Positions 6,813-6,870 of a DNA stretch of 6,870 nt are shown in pieces (positions within the stretch are counted from its first letter, which is position 1; every line of letters starts with the position of its first letter). A program made the translations under genes and the position numbers. This stretch comes from Chloroflexota bacterium (lineage in GTDB: Bacteria > Chloroflexota > Anaerolineae > UBA1429). The DNA is taken from the NCBI GenBank assembly GCA_014360745.1, contig JACIWY010000188.1, forward strand, positions 1 to 6,870, given 5' to 3'. The notes beneath the pieces were generated by a model. It ran no database searches. It had not been told where the DNA came from and saw nothing but the letters and a program-made list of their open reading frames with translations.

Positions 6813-6870
6813 GCCAAATATCTATACCTCACCGCCGCGGCGGTGGCTCTAGGGTTCGCGGCCAAAGAGA
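6813..6870 (+). pseudogene. Continuation of the Agl23-like reading frame beyond the TAG, cut by the window edge
   Basis: The frame stays open for 19 codons and encodes AKYLYLTAAAVALGFAAKE. This aligns without a gap to ERFLTLGAVALALGLASGP in the preceding homologous gene (starting near base 4924), with identical L, L, A, A, A, L, G and A positions. The TAG falls where that gene has a Glu codon. This stretch therefore belongs to the same ancestral gene as 6297-6809. Confidence 0.65.

Noticed and set aside
6831..6844. Perfect 14-bp palindrome ACCGCCGCGGCGGT just downstream of the TAG, considered as a readthrough-promoting hairpin
   Set aside because: It encodes Thr and a run of Ala plus Val in a membrane helix and is easily explained by GC-rich alanine codons; the stem would be only 5 bp.

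Overview
The window is a high-GC bacterial segment made almost entirely of very hydrophobic membrane proteins, all on the + strand. The best guess for the source is Chloroflexota (Anaerolineae-like). This rests on family content: two tandem proteins of the DUF2298 / Chlor_Arch_YYY family, known mainly from Chloroflexi and Archaea, sit beside two proteins of the Agl23-like (TIGR03663) type, which usually occurs in the same genomes. No rRNA, tRNA, CRISPR array, transposase or integrase is visible, so the taxonomic call is an inference.

Layout: (1) 2-1930, a DUF2298 protein whose N-terminal ~160 residues lie left of the window; (2) 1953-4376, a complete 807-residue DUF2298 paralogue with the diagnostic YYYxG motif; (3) 4414-6171, a 585-residue divergent GT-C / Agl23-like membrane protein; (4) 6172-6296, an AT-rich gap holding an 11-bp perfect inverted repeat; (5) 6297-6812, the N-terminal third of a canonical Agl23-like protein with DE, HGP and SRFIRHD motifs. 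Gene 5 ends at an in-frame TAG, but the same frame continues to the window edge with homologous sequence. The first three genes have gaps of 22 and 37 bases and look like one operon. The fourth has its own good ribosome binding site after the long gap.

Taken together this looks like a cassette of lipid-linked-sugar enzymes: polytopic proteins with an acidic pair in the first outer loop and a soluble C-terminal outer domain, as in GT-C glycosyltransferases that use polyprenyl-phosphate sugars. The natural reading is assembly or transfer of a cell-surface glycan, but no substrate or reaction can be read from the sequence. Points worth a second look are the adjacent DUF2298 pair, a shared motif layout suggesting that DUF2298 and Agl23-like proteins have the same GT-C core, the loss of family-invariant residues in gene 3, and the clean amber interruption of gene 4.
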